A DNA stretch of 64,000 nucleotides, taken from Trichoplax sp. H2 (taxonomy: Eukaryota; Placozoa; Uniplacotomia; Trichoplacea). Below are positions 12,809-24,838 of the stretch, piece after piece (the first letter of the stretch is position 1; each line of letters opens with the position of its first letter). Both the position numbers and the translations under genes were made by a program. Where the stretch lies: positions 62,001-126,000 of the forward strand of contig NOWV01000113.1 of NCBI GenBank assembly GCA_003344405.1, given 5' to 3'. The notes under the pieces were generated by a model that worked only from the letters and a program-made list of their open reading frames with translations, was not told the origin of the DNA and made no database searches.

Positions 12809-14171
12809 CTAATTTAAACTTACATTAACTTCTGTGTCTACGATTTTCTGCTAAAAATTTGAAATTTCTCATAGTTGTATTACTGTTAAATATTTTTACT
12901 CATAGATTTATTTACGTTTGAATGTATTGTAGGTACAGTACTGTGTATACTAATACTGTTCAGTTGTATATAAACGGTATAGTAGTACGATTTATAATCG
13001 AGATTTATTTGCTACAAAGTATTGGTAATAACGTTGTTTAAACATCTTTATGTACAGTGACATATATATTTTTTGACGAAATGTGTGTATAGTTTAATGG
13101 AAAATAATGACGATATATCAGGCACTGGGTTTTATGGTTACCATTGATAAAAAATAAAAATATATCTAGATTTCGAAATAATGGACATGTTTCTATATCG
13201 TTATTCTATTTGACGTATGGAAACACATCATAAAAAAAAATTATTGTCTGTACATATATCATGCTTTTTAAGCCAGATATCGCTTGAGCTATACAAGCCT
13301 AAATTAAATAACTACAAGAATTCCTTTAGGACGCGAACTCTACGCAAGTAAACCGCCTGGTAAGATGTCTACATGCATGCATTAATTAATACAACACCAC
13401 TTTAATCTATTCGTATAGAGAGAGTAGTAAAGGTATTGGACATTGGTGCAATCATTAAATCAGTATACGACCTGCTACTTTATTTTAAGCGCTTGTTATT
13501 TCGCAAGCTTGATATCAACATTTATCAATCTCATTACAATACATTCACATATATTGGATTTAGATTATCAACCTCTTTAATCTACTACAGTTATTCAACT
13601 AATGCTTAATTAATACGACACATTAGCTAATACGCAAAAACAAGGCGATCTGTGTAATTAATAATGCAATAAGCCAAATTTTGTTATCCTACATCAACTG
13701 CTAACTAATTGTAGGTAAACAACGAAAATCGTAGTTGACTTGATAATTACTAATCGATCTTCCTAGGGCAACCATAACCTAATCATCTAGATTATGAAGT
13801 GACTATTTTTAGATCGTGTGAGAATATCTTCAGTTGTTTGCCTTCAATGTTTAGAGGTATTGTTTGACGTTAGAAATGATACCATTATGCAATATATGCC
13901 CTAAAATGTACAATTTTTTTTATCTTAATTTAGATGGTAGCGGTGGATTATAAGGCAAATAAAACATTATAAACAGCTTTGATTCCTTGACTACAGTAGA
14001 GCTAAATATAGATTATACTACGTACAGTACTATAGATTCAATAGAACGAGATGCCGAGTTTGATTACGTATGCATAGCTAATTAGCTTTATTATATTTAG
14101 TATCAGCTTCAACCAATCATATGCCTCGAGTAAATGTATATATATATACCTGGTAGAAAAACATTTTTATC

Positions 14172-14560
14172 ACTAACGATGGCTAAATTCAGTCTTCGTC
14201 AAGTACCCTTTCCGCCAGTTAACACTGAATGGAAAGGAGTACTGTCTTGGATTCCGATATGAAACGCTTACTTCGCTTCCTTCGATCGGCCTGGGATTCG
14301 TTCTAATCAATGGTGTATTTTTCGGGTGTTATACAATGTTGTACATTAATCTGTCAATACAACATGGAACAGATCACTGTCCTTTCAATCGGTTGTAGGT
14401 GGCTGCTTCACAGCGATTTCGCCGTCACTCAGCAGAGTGCTAAGAAATAGGAGCAGTTATCCCTATGACCACTCGCTACTATGCTTATCGCTTCGTTGCT
14501 CGCTCTTCTTGTGGCTGTGAAGTTGAGAAGTTTATAGTCGGTGATTGGTCAATTAGATGA
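14172..14560 (+). repeat. Structured dispersed repeat, copy A
   Basis: Starts near AACGATGGCTAAATTCAGTC and ends near GTCGGTGATTGGTCA. It shares the ordered blocks CTTCGTCAAG, TCTTGGATTCC, CAGCGATTTCGCCGTC, GTGCTAAGAAATAGGAGCAG and ACCACTCGCTACTAT with copy B. The core 14403-14457 can fold: outer stem CTGCTTC/GGAGCAG, inner stem CACTC/GAGTG with loop AGCA. No open frame is shared between copies. Confidence 0.75.
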
Positions 14561-16715
14561 ATTGTCTAGCTAATTCCTTTAGCTGATGGCAATTTGAGTT
14601 ATGGTAAGGTAATAGCCGTGCACGATGGATACTAATTAATTTAATTTATTTTGTTGTACAGTAGGCTTTCTAAAGCCAAATGAAGTCAATTTTTTATCTT
14701 TAACCAATATGATCAAAAAACATGATATGTAATGGATGATAATGTGGTAATGTATAATAATAGTAATTTCAATAGATTCAATATGTCTTACATAGAGCAT
14801 TCTGGATATACATTAGCAGTCAAATTGATTTGCCATGGTTCACTGCTGTAACTGTACAATGACAATCTAATTACTCCAAATTAATTCCTTAACAGATATT
14901 TCAGCGACTTACAGTGAAATGTAGGCTATTTTAGGTAGTTATAACTCGTCAATTCTTAAGTAGATCTTCACTATGGTTAAAAGAAGACATATCTTCGTCA
15001 GATTGAATGTATTAATACACACAAGTATATGTCTTAATGCCATTATATATATACTAGTCAATCCTCATGCTCTACACTGTATCGTAATGATAGTTAGCGA
15101 ATAGCAGTCACTTGTAACATTAAGTATTGTGAAATTATTTATTTGCCAAGCTACTATCTTTAATGTAGAATCTTTGTACTATTTTAGTGTGATTTTATAG
15201 CTGTACTATTAACCCGTTTGTCACTTATATAATATAATTGGTCTAATAAAATAGATGCATAAACTTCAAGTCAATCTAATTTTTTTTCCTCATACAGTAT
15301 TAATAACTTGAGGTCTTGAGGTACTACACCTCTTCCAATTTTAAAATCTCTATGTTTAGTGAAATTTTGTTTCATCTTTGAAATTCGTTACCAATAAAAT
15401 AAAAGTTCCTTGCATCGCTTTCATGCATTATTAGTCTTTCCTTTTCTCAGATATTTACAAGAGCTATAAAGTTGAAAGTGTACAATATTATTATTTTAAT
15501 ACTATAGCAGTCTATTATAATACTACAGCTGTGCCACTGATTGGCGATAACTTAATTAAAGGTTAGTTCTGCTATGCTGTTGCCACAGAATTGCTATAAT
15601 ACGCAATACTTTGCGAAATTTAATATATTTAAACATTCTTAAGTTAATCAGTATTAACATTAGAATCAAATTAACTCAGCTTTGTTACCGTATAGTTTAA
15701 GCCAATTTTATAGTTTATCAAATATTCGATACACGAGTATAAAGTCAGTCCATGCGTATATAGCAAAGAAGGTATCATGTTAGTACTTGCATAAAAGCAA
15801 GATTTGAGAAATCAAGCTGTAAAATGTAGTTACATAATGAGACGTTCATAGCAACTTTATACACGCTCACTAACGGAGTCCATTTGATAAAGCTTGCTGT
15901 TGCGTAAAAAATTCACTAATACTGAAAATTTTATGCATTTACAACGTATACTGAACTATTTTATCTGGAAGTACTGTTTTAGATATTTGGATTAAGCTTA
16001 TATTCAAGATCACAGTATTATAATTGTATCAGACCAAAGAGTTGGTCGATCCTGTATTACATGCTGGGTCTGTCATATTACCTTATGCTGATTGAAATCG
16101 CAATGTAATATACTTGAATATGTCTATACGAGTAGTAATGACAATTAAGTATAGCGTACTTATAGATGCTTTTAATTTTTCATTCATTGATATTTGAGGA
16201 TCCTATTACTTCTTGATGAACTGGCTTGCAGCATAATGTTAGTTTTCACAAGTATAGAGGACAATTTTCTGGTTAAAATTAATGAACTTTATTTTTTAAT
16301 TCGTCATCATACACATCAAGATAATAACCGTCTACTCTATATCCAATTAATTACAAACATAAATAATAACAGTATTAAAACTACAGATAATTTTAATCTT
16401 ATAACAAAATATAACAGTACGATCATCTCGCTGACAAGACTACGCTCGTCTGTTTATTCCCGAGAATGTTATGCAATGCAAGGTTAATTTTTGTAAAAAG
16501 ATGTGATGTCATATCAAGGCCGTAGTTATAATATGCTCAGAATAATTATTAATTATTAATTGAGTAACAGAAAAAGAATTCTGCTATTCTATATTTGAAA
16601 CGTACAACAGCTTCCCCTCAGATATCTGCTGCGGCGTTGTAATGTAAAATCTTTCTAGTTCACTATTAATTACTCTGCAGAGGCGATAAGCACAGTATAA
16701 AGTAAGATTGACAGT

Positions 16716-17005
16716 GAATTAAGTTTTGTGCTGCAAACTAACTGCTATTCAGACATGTAGAATATGAGTGGCATCGACAATGAATTAGTGACTACAAATT
16801 ACGTCGTAACTGCTATTCTCACCAAGCTGATCATTTATTTTCCAAACGCACTAAATAAGTAGGATCGATGTTGAATTAAGTACTACAAATTGCGTTGCAA
16901 GTACTGTACTATTCTCGCTAAACTGGCCGTTCGTTCTTGACAGCGAATTATTTACTGCAAGTTTAATACTATAAACTACATCACAACTACTATTCTTACT
17001 AATAT
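16716..17005 (+). repeat. Degenerate tandem repeat, four units
   Basis: Units begin with GAATTA at 16716, 16782, 16873 and 16945. Each runs GAATTAAGTACTACAAATTA, then ACTGCTATTCTCACTAA-like sequence. Spacing varies from 66 to 91 bases, so the array is old. Function unknown. Confidence 0.55.
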
Positions 17006-17242
17006 TATCACAGAGGCATTAAAGATCTTTTAAATTTACAATTAAATTATACTGCAACTCATTCCAAAGAAGTATCAGCATATTTACAGCCCAAAAAACT
17101 AATATAAATCATGCTATAATTGACTCTACTTTGGCAAAAGCATTGAATAAATCTTACCATGATACTTACCCATGCTGAAGTTGTTTACTACTGATGCTGT
17201 TTTAGTTGTAAAATCATCAATACTGTATGAACAACTTCAGAT

Positions 17243-17630
17243 TTGATGGACCAATCACACTGTCCTTGGCCATTTTGGTTGCTTTAGATCCACATCAAGT
17301 GAATAGCAACCGCATGATAAGTCTAGTAGTAAGTGGTCATAAAGCCAGCCGCTCCTGTTTCTTAGCACTCTTCACGAGAGACGGCGAAATCGCTGCAGAA
17401 GAGCTGTCCTATAATCGGTTGAAAGGTCGATGATCTCCTCCATGGTGTAGCAACAGGCTCAATTCCACCCGCAATAAATACATCATTGATTGGAATTGAA
17501 CATCTACCAATTGAAGGAAGCGTTTGCACGTAATGCTACGGAATCGAAGATAGCACCCTTTTCCAATCGCTACAAGCGAGAGGAAAAGGAGCTTGATGAA
17601 GATGAGAATCAAGCATAATCATCACCGCAA
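17243..17630 (-). repeat. Structured dispersed repeat, copy C (inverted)
   Basis: On the minus strand it reads from about 17630 down to 17243 with the same block order as copies A and B (CTTCATCAAG, CAGCGATTTCGCCGTC, GTGCTAAGAAACAGGAGC, TGATTGGTCC). It is more diverged in the middle. The outer stem is kept as GCTCT/GGAGC with one wobble pair. Confidence 0.65.
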
Positions 17631-18228
17631 TAGCTTTCAAGCAAGGATCTTACATTTGCTTTTATATGAGTACCGATTCGGTCTACTACAATTGTTGAGG
17701 TCACATCCGCCTATGATTGATCCTTTGCTATTATCAGGTCTTTGATTATGTTTATGTTTGTGCAGTACTGTATAATACGATTATCCTAGAGACCCTAGAG
17801 AGAAAGAGACCAGACAAGTCTTTGTTTAAAAAGTTTCCATAATTATTATAATTATAATTCATCGTATGTAAAACGTTCGAAAACGTTTCTACGACGTTGG
17901 CAGATTATTTACGGTGATATACTGATATTAGATGGCCGTTACCATGACAATCGACATTGGTACTACACGATAATAGGTAATCTTTCTAAAAATAGTTCCA
18001 TATATTAGCTTGTCGAATACGATACAATGGATTTATACCACCGTTTAGGCAGTGTTTAGGTGGTTGGTTATTGGCATATAAGAGATCAGGTAGCGGACAA
18101 TACGCTACAGTTGCAATGACATCATCGCCTAAATTTTTCTAAAATTAGCCGAAAATCCTTTCCATCAATGGTTCGGTCGGCATTCAAGAAAGTATAAATG
18201 CAATCAAATTTTCTCGGTTGCTTTACAT

Positions 18229-18625
18229 AACGATGATTGGACTAAGTCTTCGTCAAGCACCTTTTCCACCAGTTCAGTCTGAGTGGAAAAGAGTGCTTTC
18301 TTGGATTCCATGGAAACTCTCAATGTGCTTACTTCGCTTACTTCGAAATGACGATGGTTTTCTCTGACGAAGGGTGTATTGCTATCAGTAAGAACTTGCC
18401 TGTTAATACACTCTGGAGTCGATCAAAGTCTTTTCATCCGGTCGAAAGAACCTGCTCCACAGCGATTTCGCCGTCACTCTATGTGGGTGCTAAGAAATAG
18501 GAGCAGTTACTCTGGAGACCACTCGCTACTATATCTTTCACTTCGTTGCTATCCTAAATGTAATATCATTTTAGAGCAATGAAATTGAAAGGTGATAGTC
18601 AGTGATTGGTCACTAAAACGGACAG
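18229..18625 (+). repeat. Structured dispersed repeat, copy B
   Basis: Direct copy of the repeat at 14172. It begins near AACGATGATTGGACTAAGTC and ends near GTCAGTGATTGGTCACT. The core outer stem is perfect (CTGCTCC/GGAGCAG) and the inner stem is CACTC/GGGTG with one wobble pair. No target-site duplication or terminal inverted repeat is evident. Confidence 0.75.
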
Positions 18626-20381
18626 TTGAACGATGATAAAGTAGGTAAGGTATTGTCTAAATTATAGGAAGTTGAGTTTTTGGTTAAAAAATTACTTCAC
18701 TATTGCTAGGATCGATGCCATAGCATTAAAGTAATGCACTAAGTTATAGCTATATAAGAATTCTAGAATTCTCGCATTGCATCTAATACTACAGCCACAA
18801 GACATTAGTCCTCGTCTCTAATACCAAAGTAAAAAGTGTTCTGTCATCTTTATACATATTCGTTATATTTAATAAATTGTTATATAACACCTCAATTGCT
18901 AGTATCCTACTTTTGACGTTACAATGTAGCTTATTCATAGTATTACTGACTATTCTCAATCATAGAGCATCTTCTCCTACTATGATTTCCAACTCTTAAA
19001 AGTAATTTAAGCTCTTTAAATTAGGAATGAAAGTAACTTCGATATTTTCAGTTTTATTTTTGTATCTGCATACTGTATAGGTAGTATTTATTAATAACTT
19101 TACAAATTATCGAGGTATCTCAATGTATAAATTACCGTTGCTTGTCTCTTGAAGAACAATAAAGTATTTGAAAAAAATTTTTATTATCACTGTTTCATTA
19201 ATTGAATTGCTTTTAAATATTTGACGTGACATAAATAAAAGTAGCAAACTGTAGTAGAGTTTAGAGCTACGTAGATAGGTAAAATGATGTATGCTACTAC
19301 AGTCAAAAAACCCTTTGCGACTGAAACAAATTATTGCAGTACTGCAAACTGAAATATCCTACTCGGTTAGAACATGTACTCACCACGAGCATATATTACG
19401 AGCATAGATTTCATTTCTACATACGAGTAAATTGCAAGGATAAATTTTAATGTATATTACCCATAGTATTACTATTCCAAACATGGTCCACTTGCTCTTA
19501 TACATATTTAGGTTCAAGTTAAACTAGTAACCCTTTTAATTTTCAAAAGCTTAACACAAGAATACTAGTATTGGGTTATAATAGAAATGTATATTACTAA
19601 GCTATTTATGTAGAAAAATGCAAAATTTAGTTGGTATAGTAGATACTATTTGGAAGTATTAATCGACTGATAAATCAAAAGAGTAAGCTCATTCTATTAA
19701 AATAAGTTAGGCGTGCAGCTAATCGCATGCATAATGAAAACTCATAGATATAGAGTATTCCTAATTTAGAGGGATACATATCCTGCCGAAATAAAATTTG
19801 GTGAACACTTCGAGAGTTGCTTCCTCCTTCAGGGGTATCATATTCTAATCATAAAAAAATTAACTACATAGAAGAAAAATGTTTTAGACAAAACGTGCAA
19901 AAACTATTCTTTATTTACAATGCGTAAAATACTGCTCAGTACGTAATTTGCGGCTTAGTGATAGCAATACATTTGAGTACGACCACATTTAACTCTCTAT
20001 GCAAATGTAACCTTCAGAAATGAAATAGCTTCCTACTGCTAAAATAGTCCCCTTTGTATAAATTGGCTACAGACTACTATAACTGTACAAGGAGGTCGTT
20101 AACACAAATCTATCGATTTCAATTAGAAAATTTAGTTCGCAAAGGTTTGACAAAATAGTTAACACTTGCCTACAAAGCTAACAGATAATTTGCAAATGAA
20201 ATTCCATCGCTCTTTTTAAACTGTTTAACTACTACTAATTAAATTACATTAAATGTGTAACGTATATTTATATGATATCTAGTCCTCTAATAATGGGTAT
20301 CGATCCATCAAGATATCAAACATTACATGTGGACGACTGTTTAAGATACGATTGTATGTACCATTGATAGTGGTCAACTTT

Positions 20382-23300
20382 TTAATTTGTCGTCACTTTA
20401 AAACTACTAGATGTTCCATGAAAAGGTTGTTTATCGCCCAGTAGCCCTTTACTATGACCAAAATGTTGAATTCTATAGGTACCAGCCGGTGTATCTGGTG
20501 AGATAGTCCAAGTGATTTTGGCTGTACTTGAGGGATCAAGTATGAATGGCTTGTGCCAATAAAATCGTGTATCCCAATCACCATCAGTTAACCGCACATG
20601 CCACTTACCATGCTTGTCTTGCGTTTCAACCGTTAAGAATGTTCCTTCAGTCTTACAGTAGATAAAAAGATGATATCAGAAATTGCCTTCGCGAAGGTCA
20701 TGTGCTTACTTATTAACGCTAACAATTAGAGAAGTTAGCAATTTAACTACTGGTGATTACCATTAAATTGTTTCTGGGATCAGCGGAATAAAATATTACT
20801 TCTACCGTTTCATTCTAAAAGTTCATTAACGACAATATTAGCACATACCATGCAACTTTTATGAGTCGTAGCCTTTATAAATTTTTCTTATGCACATTTA
20901 TTCAAGTTTAGTAACGTACTGTATAGCAATAAAAATTAAAAACTATACTGAGTAGATGTGATGTCTAATTCCCTCTGAAAACTTACAACTTTATACTTGG
21001 ACTTAACATCTTGTTTTACTTGACCAAACTTTTTACCAATCGGGGCTGAATCAAATACAACACCAGGAACAAATGATAGCTGCTTTTTTAACAAATTTGG
21101 TGGAGTCGGTCCAGGCTTAACAGCTTTACCCTACATCACCATGGTATATATTATGTTATGCTATCGAAATGCGAATTTAATTACAGTGATTTCAAGATTA
21201 CTAACACAAAGCATACCTTAACTAAAGCTTGTGATAACTCAACAAACTTAGAGATATAAGCCTGCAAGGTATGAGGTCCATAAATTGTAGAAGCTCCTTC
21301 ATAACGTTGTGCCTAATCATGAATTGCCAAATACAGAACATAAGAATCATTTATTCATTGGCTAACAACGTGTTTATTTTTATAGACTCACATGATATTC
21401 CTCATACGTAGCGATGTAATCTGCATACGTGTTTGACAATCCAGCAATAACAACAGTGGTATCATTACCAAAGTGCGCGTCAACAACCTAACAATAGCAA
21501 AAATTTCATTTAATGATAATATCTATTTAAACATATCAATTTATGTAGCTGTCAAACAGATCTGCTTACTTTATGAACAGCGTCTCTTACTCGTCGACCA
21601 GACATTGTGCTGCATTAAAAAATATTTTTTGAATTATTACTGCTTGTTAGATAAAATGTCAAGCTATTTAAAAAGTTCCATAAAAATGTAGTATTAAATC
21701 ATGATCATTGTATAACCCTTGCTACTTACGTAAATTCCCCTGGAACAGCTACAATAACAAAATTTCCGATTCTTAATACTTGTAAATCCACTATAAAAGG
21801 TTGCCATCGGTAGGGAAATTTAATCTAAAAATGAAAAAAAATAAAATGAAGAAGCTTGCAAAAATCAATAGGGTATGGTGGTCCGTGGAACTTGTGTACC
21901 TCTCCTGTATCCAGTAAAATAGGTTTAGGATGTTGACACGCAATCTGTTCTTTAGATGGTTTTTCTAAAAACTTGACAATAAGGTTCCAAAATTCGTTTC
22001 CAGTTGTGCTGCCTAACCAATGATATTAGCGACTGTTATTAATTGAAAATACTATATAGTCTTTCAATATTTAATAATAAAACTAGCCTTGTTGAAATCC
22101 AAACATTCCTGGTCCATCAGTTGTTCCAGCGGCAAAGCTAAAGCCCATAGCTGGTTTGCAAGTATGAACTTTGGTACCATTCTTTAAAGTTACCGCTACG
22201 TTAGTCATATCGACATACATGTGCCGGAAATCAACAGGCCCTGTTACTTTCTTCTTTGCACCGTCATACAATTCTTTTGCCTTGCTAAACTGATTGCGAC
22301 CAATTATCTCGGTACTTTCAAACATATTTGCACCAGGTCCTCTTCCAATACACTTTGTATCCTAAATTTACATAATAACTCCAGTTTTTAGTTCGAACAT
22401 AAATGAAGTCTCTATTCATACAAAGGCCGAAATGAAATTATGAAATTATAGAATCTGAAATAATGTAAGCTAGCCATTGTTATTTCCAACAGATTTCTTG
22501 ATATTATTACCGAAATAGGACTATTATCAGTTTCGTATTTAATAGAAATTATTTATACATTGCTATTGACTCATGCATCAATTTAACCAAACTTACATCG
22601 CCATTGCAGGTACTGTGATTTTTATTGCAGGGTTTACCGGAATCGATGCAGAAAGGACCGCGAGTATTGGGAGATACATCACCCTCGTTGCTTTGGGCAA
22701 ACGCGGCAACAAAAGATCCCTATAGAAATACATAGTGTATGCTAAACATTTAATATACTGTACTGTATTAGCTATACTTAAGGCATGATCATATATATTG
22801 CACTTGCAACTGCAAATAATATTGATTAGTAGGCAAAGCCGTTAAGACATCAAGAAATTGATTTATAGGCGCTCGTCTGTATAATTCGTTGTACTGTATT
22901 ATCTAATAAATATTAGGCAGCATCCTATCGTACAGTATCAGTAACGCAAACTTTCAATCTTACAAAACTTACTTTCCCGGGGAGAGTACTTTTTCCATTC
23001 ATTTCCTTTTCAAATAAATAGGAGGCATAACCTTTATTGTCACCGCTGACTAATTCGTTTGTATTATTCATACTAGTTCCATGAACTGCAAACCAATTAA
23101 CCATACCAATACCATGGCCTTTAGCATCGGCCATCTTTAGCAAGACCATTTCCTTATCAACGTCATACTTGTATCTATTATAAATAATTATTACCGAATT
23201 ACTACTTAAGTGTCAAGGGATAAGAAATCTTAAACATCATCTTTAAGTAATGAATTATAATCATTACGTAATGGAATTCTAACAGTCTCTTATAAAATAG

Positions 23301-24838
23301 CCTATTCGTGAAGCCGAAAAAATAATTTATTGCAAAGGTGCATCAATGGTATAGAATTCACAGCTAAAAAGTCTTACTTTGCTCTTTCCTTTGGAGGATT
23401 AAATAGATAGGCAGATGGACTTCTATTAATGTTACTATTCAATAGTTGTCCCTGATTGACGAAGATATTGCCAGGCTTTATGTCAGCATGTGCCTTAGCA
23501 ATACTTTCAACAATTCCATCGACGTAAGCAAAGAGTGTTTGATTAATAAAACCTAATGAGGTAATGTCAAATAAAACATATTGGAGGAAACCACCGGGAC
23601 CAGAATGGGTATGGATGCCGCTAATACAAACGTTCTCCTCGGTATACAATTTACCGAAGCGAGCTTTAAGCTTCTTAACTACCTATATGATATTAAAGTT
23701 AACAAAATGACGAAGCTGTTACGTTTAACAAATGTATAATAATAATATCGATTATACAGTATTGCAAAAATATCATGCAGTTATTATATGAATGTTTTAT
23801 TGATTCTTCTCGCGAAGGCTTTCATCGCAACAACTGCTTCTACTTTTACCATGCTTAATAATTTAACTTAATCTACTTCCAGATAATGAAAATATTATCG
23901 TTCTGTGTTAGAGATATGCAAAACTAATAACTATATTATCAGTAGCAATAAATTTATAATCCATCAGCGTATAATGATTATAGTTGCTTACCTCTAGCTT
24001 AACAATTTGATCCACCATACAAGCGTCAATGCTAACAAATACTATTCTACTTTTATTTTGCTTGTCATGTATAATAAAAGCTCGGCTGCGTTGACGGAAA
24101 TGTATACCCTTAGCAGTTTGGGAAGGGTTAGCATAACCCATCTGTTGAAACAATATATGAGTATTGAATTAGATTCACTTGATATTCGAAAAGTAGCATC
24201 AGTAATATAACTAACGAAATAAATATCATTATCAAGGTACTTTAGATAAGATCTGTAAGTAGTGATAGAATATAAGGTAAAAAATGATGAATGCAGAATT
24301 TGAATAAGGATAGAATTCAATGATTTGTTTGTGTGCTGCTTAATAATGTCTAATCTATAGTAGATAGTGACGAGCAGAAGGTATCAGGATACAAACCGTA
24401 TCAATAATTAAGCAGTATCGCACCGTACAGTCTACATTAAAATCAAGTTTTACGTCCTTTTAGCAAATCCTAATGATTGAAACATATACTTGTTCACATC
24501 TATACTTTAATGAATGGAATTAATCAAATTTAAATCAATCGGTCGTTATCACTTGTTATAGCTTCAATAGGATATTATATACTGTATCGTATCCATTTTC
24601 CGTTGCTCGTCACCATCAAGAATTCAGATATTACGTATGATGTTATCCTTCTTAAGTGCATAATAATCACAAGAGTAATCTATCCAATTAATTTAATCTA
24701 TTTTACCATATTAACATCAGCAGCAGGACCAGTAATATCATGGATGCCACTTCCAATAAAATATTCTGTGGATTCGCCTCGGATAAGACCGAGGATCGAT
24801 ATAAAAACTAGAAATGAACAAGCCAACACAGTCTTCAT
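20382..24838 (-). CDS. ASAH2: Neutral ceramidase
   Basis: Hydrolyses N-acyl-sphingosine to sphingosine and fatty acid at neutral pH, at the cell surface or secreted. Fourteen exons in minus order: 24838-24707, 24141-23992, 23682-23378, 23174-22973, 22719-22597, 22361-22088, 22012-21900, 21824-21730, 21609-21570, 21487-21392, 21312-21217, 21130-20987, 20814-20761, 20651-20382. All are in phase, giving about 697 residues (human 780). The start is an ATG followed by a signal peptide (MKTVLACSFLVFISILGLI). Family landmarks: GSGIHDITGPAADVNMMGY; RSRAFI; VFVSIDA; SGIHTHSGPGG (zinc His); WFAVHGTSMNN (second zinc His); NEGDVSPN (nucleophile Ser); CKPAMGFSFAAGTTDG; VAVPGEFTTMSGRR (zinc Glu); GLSNTYADYIATYEEY (Tyr ligand); and WDTRFYWHK and GTYRIQHFGH in the C-terminal Ig-like domain. 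The mucin-like box of vertebrate forms is absent. The intron after exon 6 has a GC donor. Confidence 0.95.

Larger units (their letters stand above)
12809..20381. other. Large spacer with repeat copies
   Basis: No coding exon is recognised in 7.5 kb. It contains three copies of a structured repeat (14172-14560, 17243-17630 inverted, 18229-18625) and a degenerate tandem array at 16716-17005, both listed separately. The rest is AT-rich with short chance frames only. TAF1A and the ceramidase gene converge on this spacer. Confidence 0.5.
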
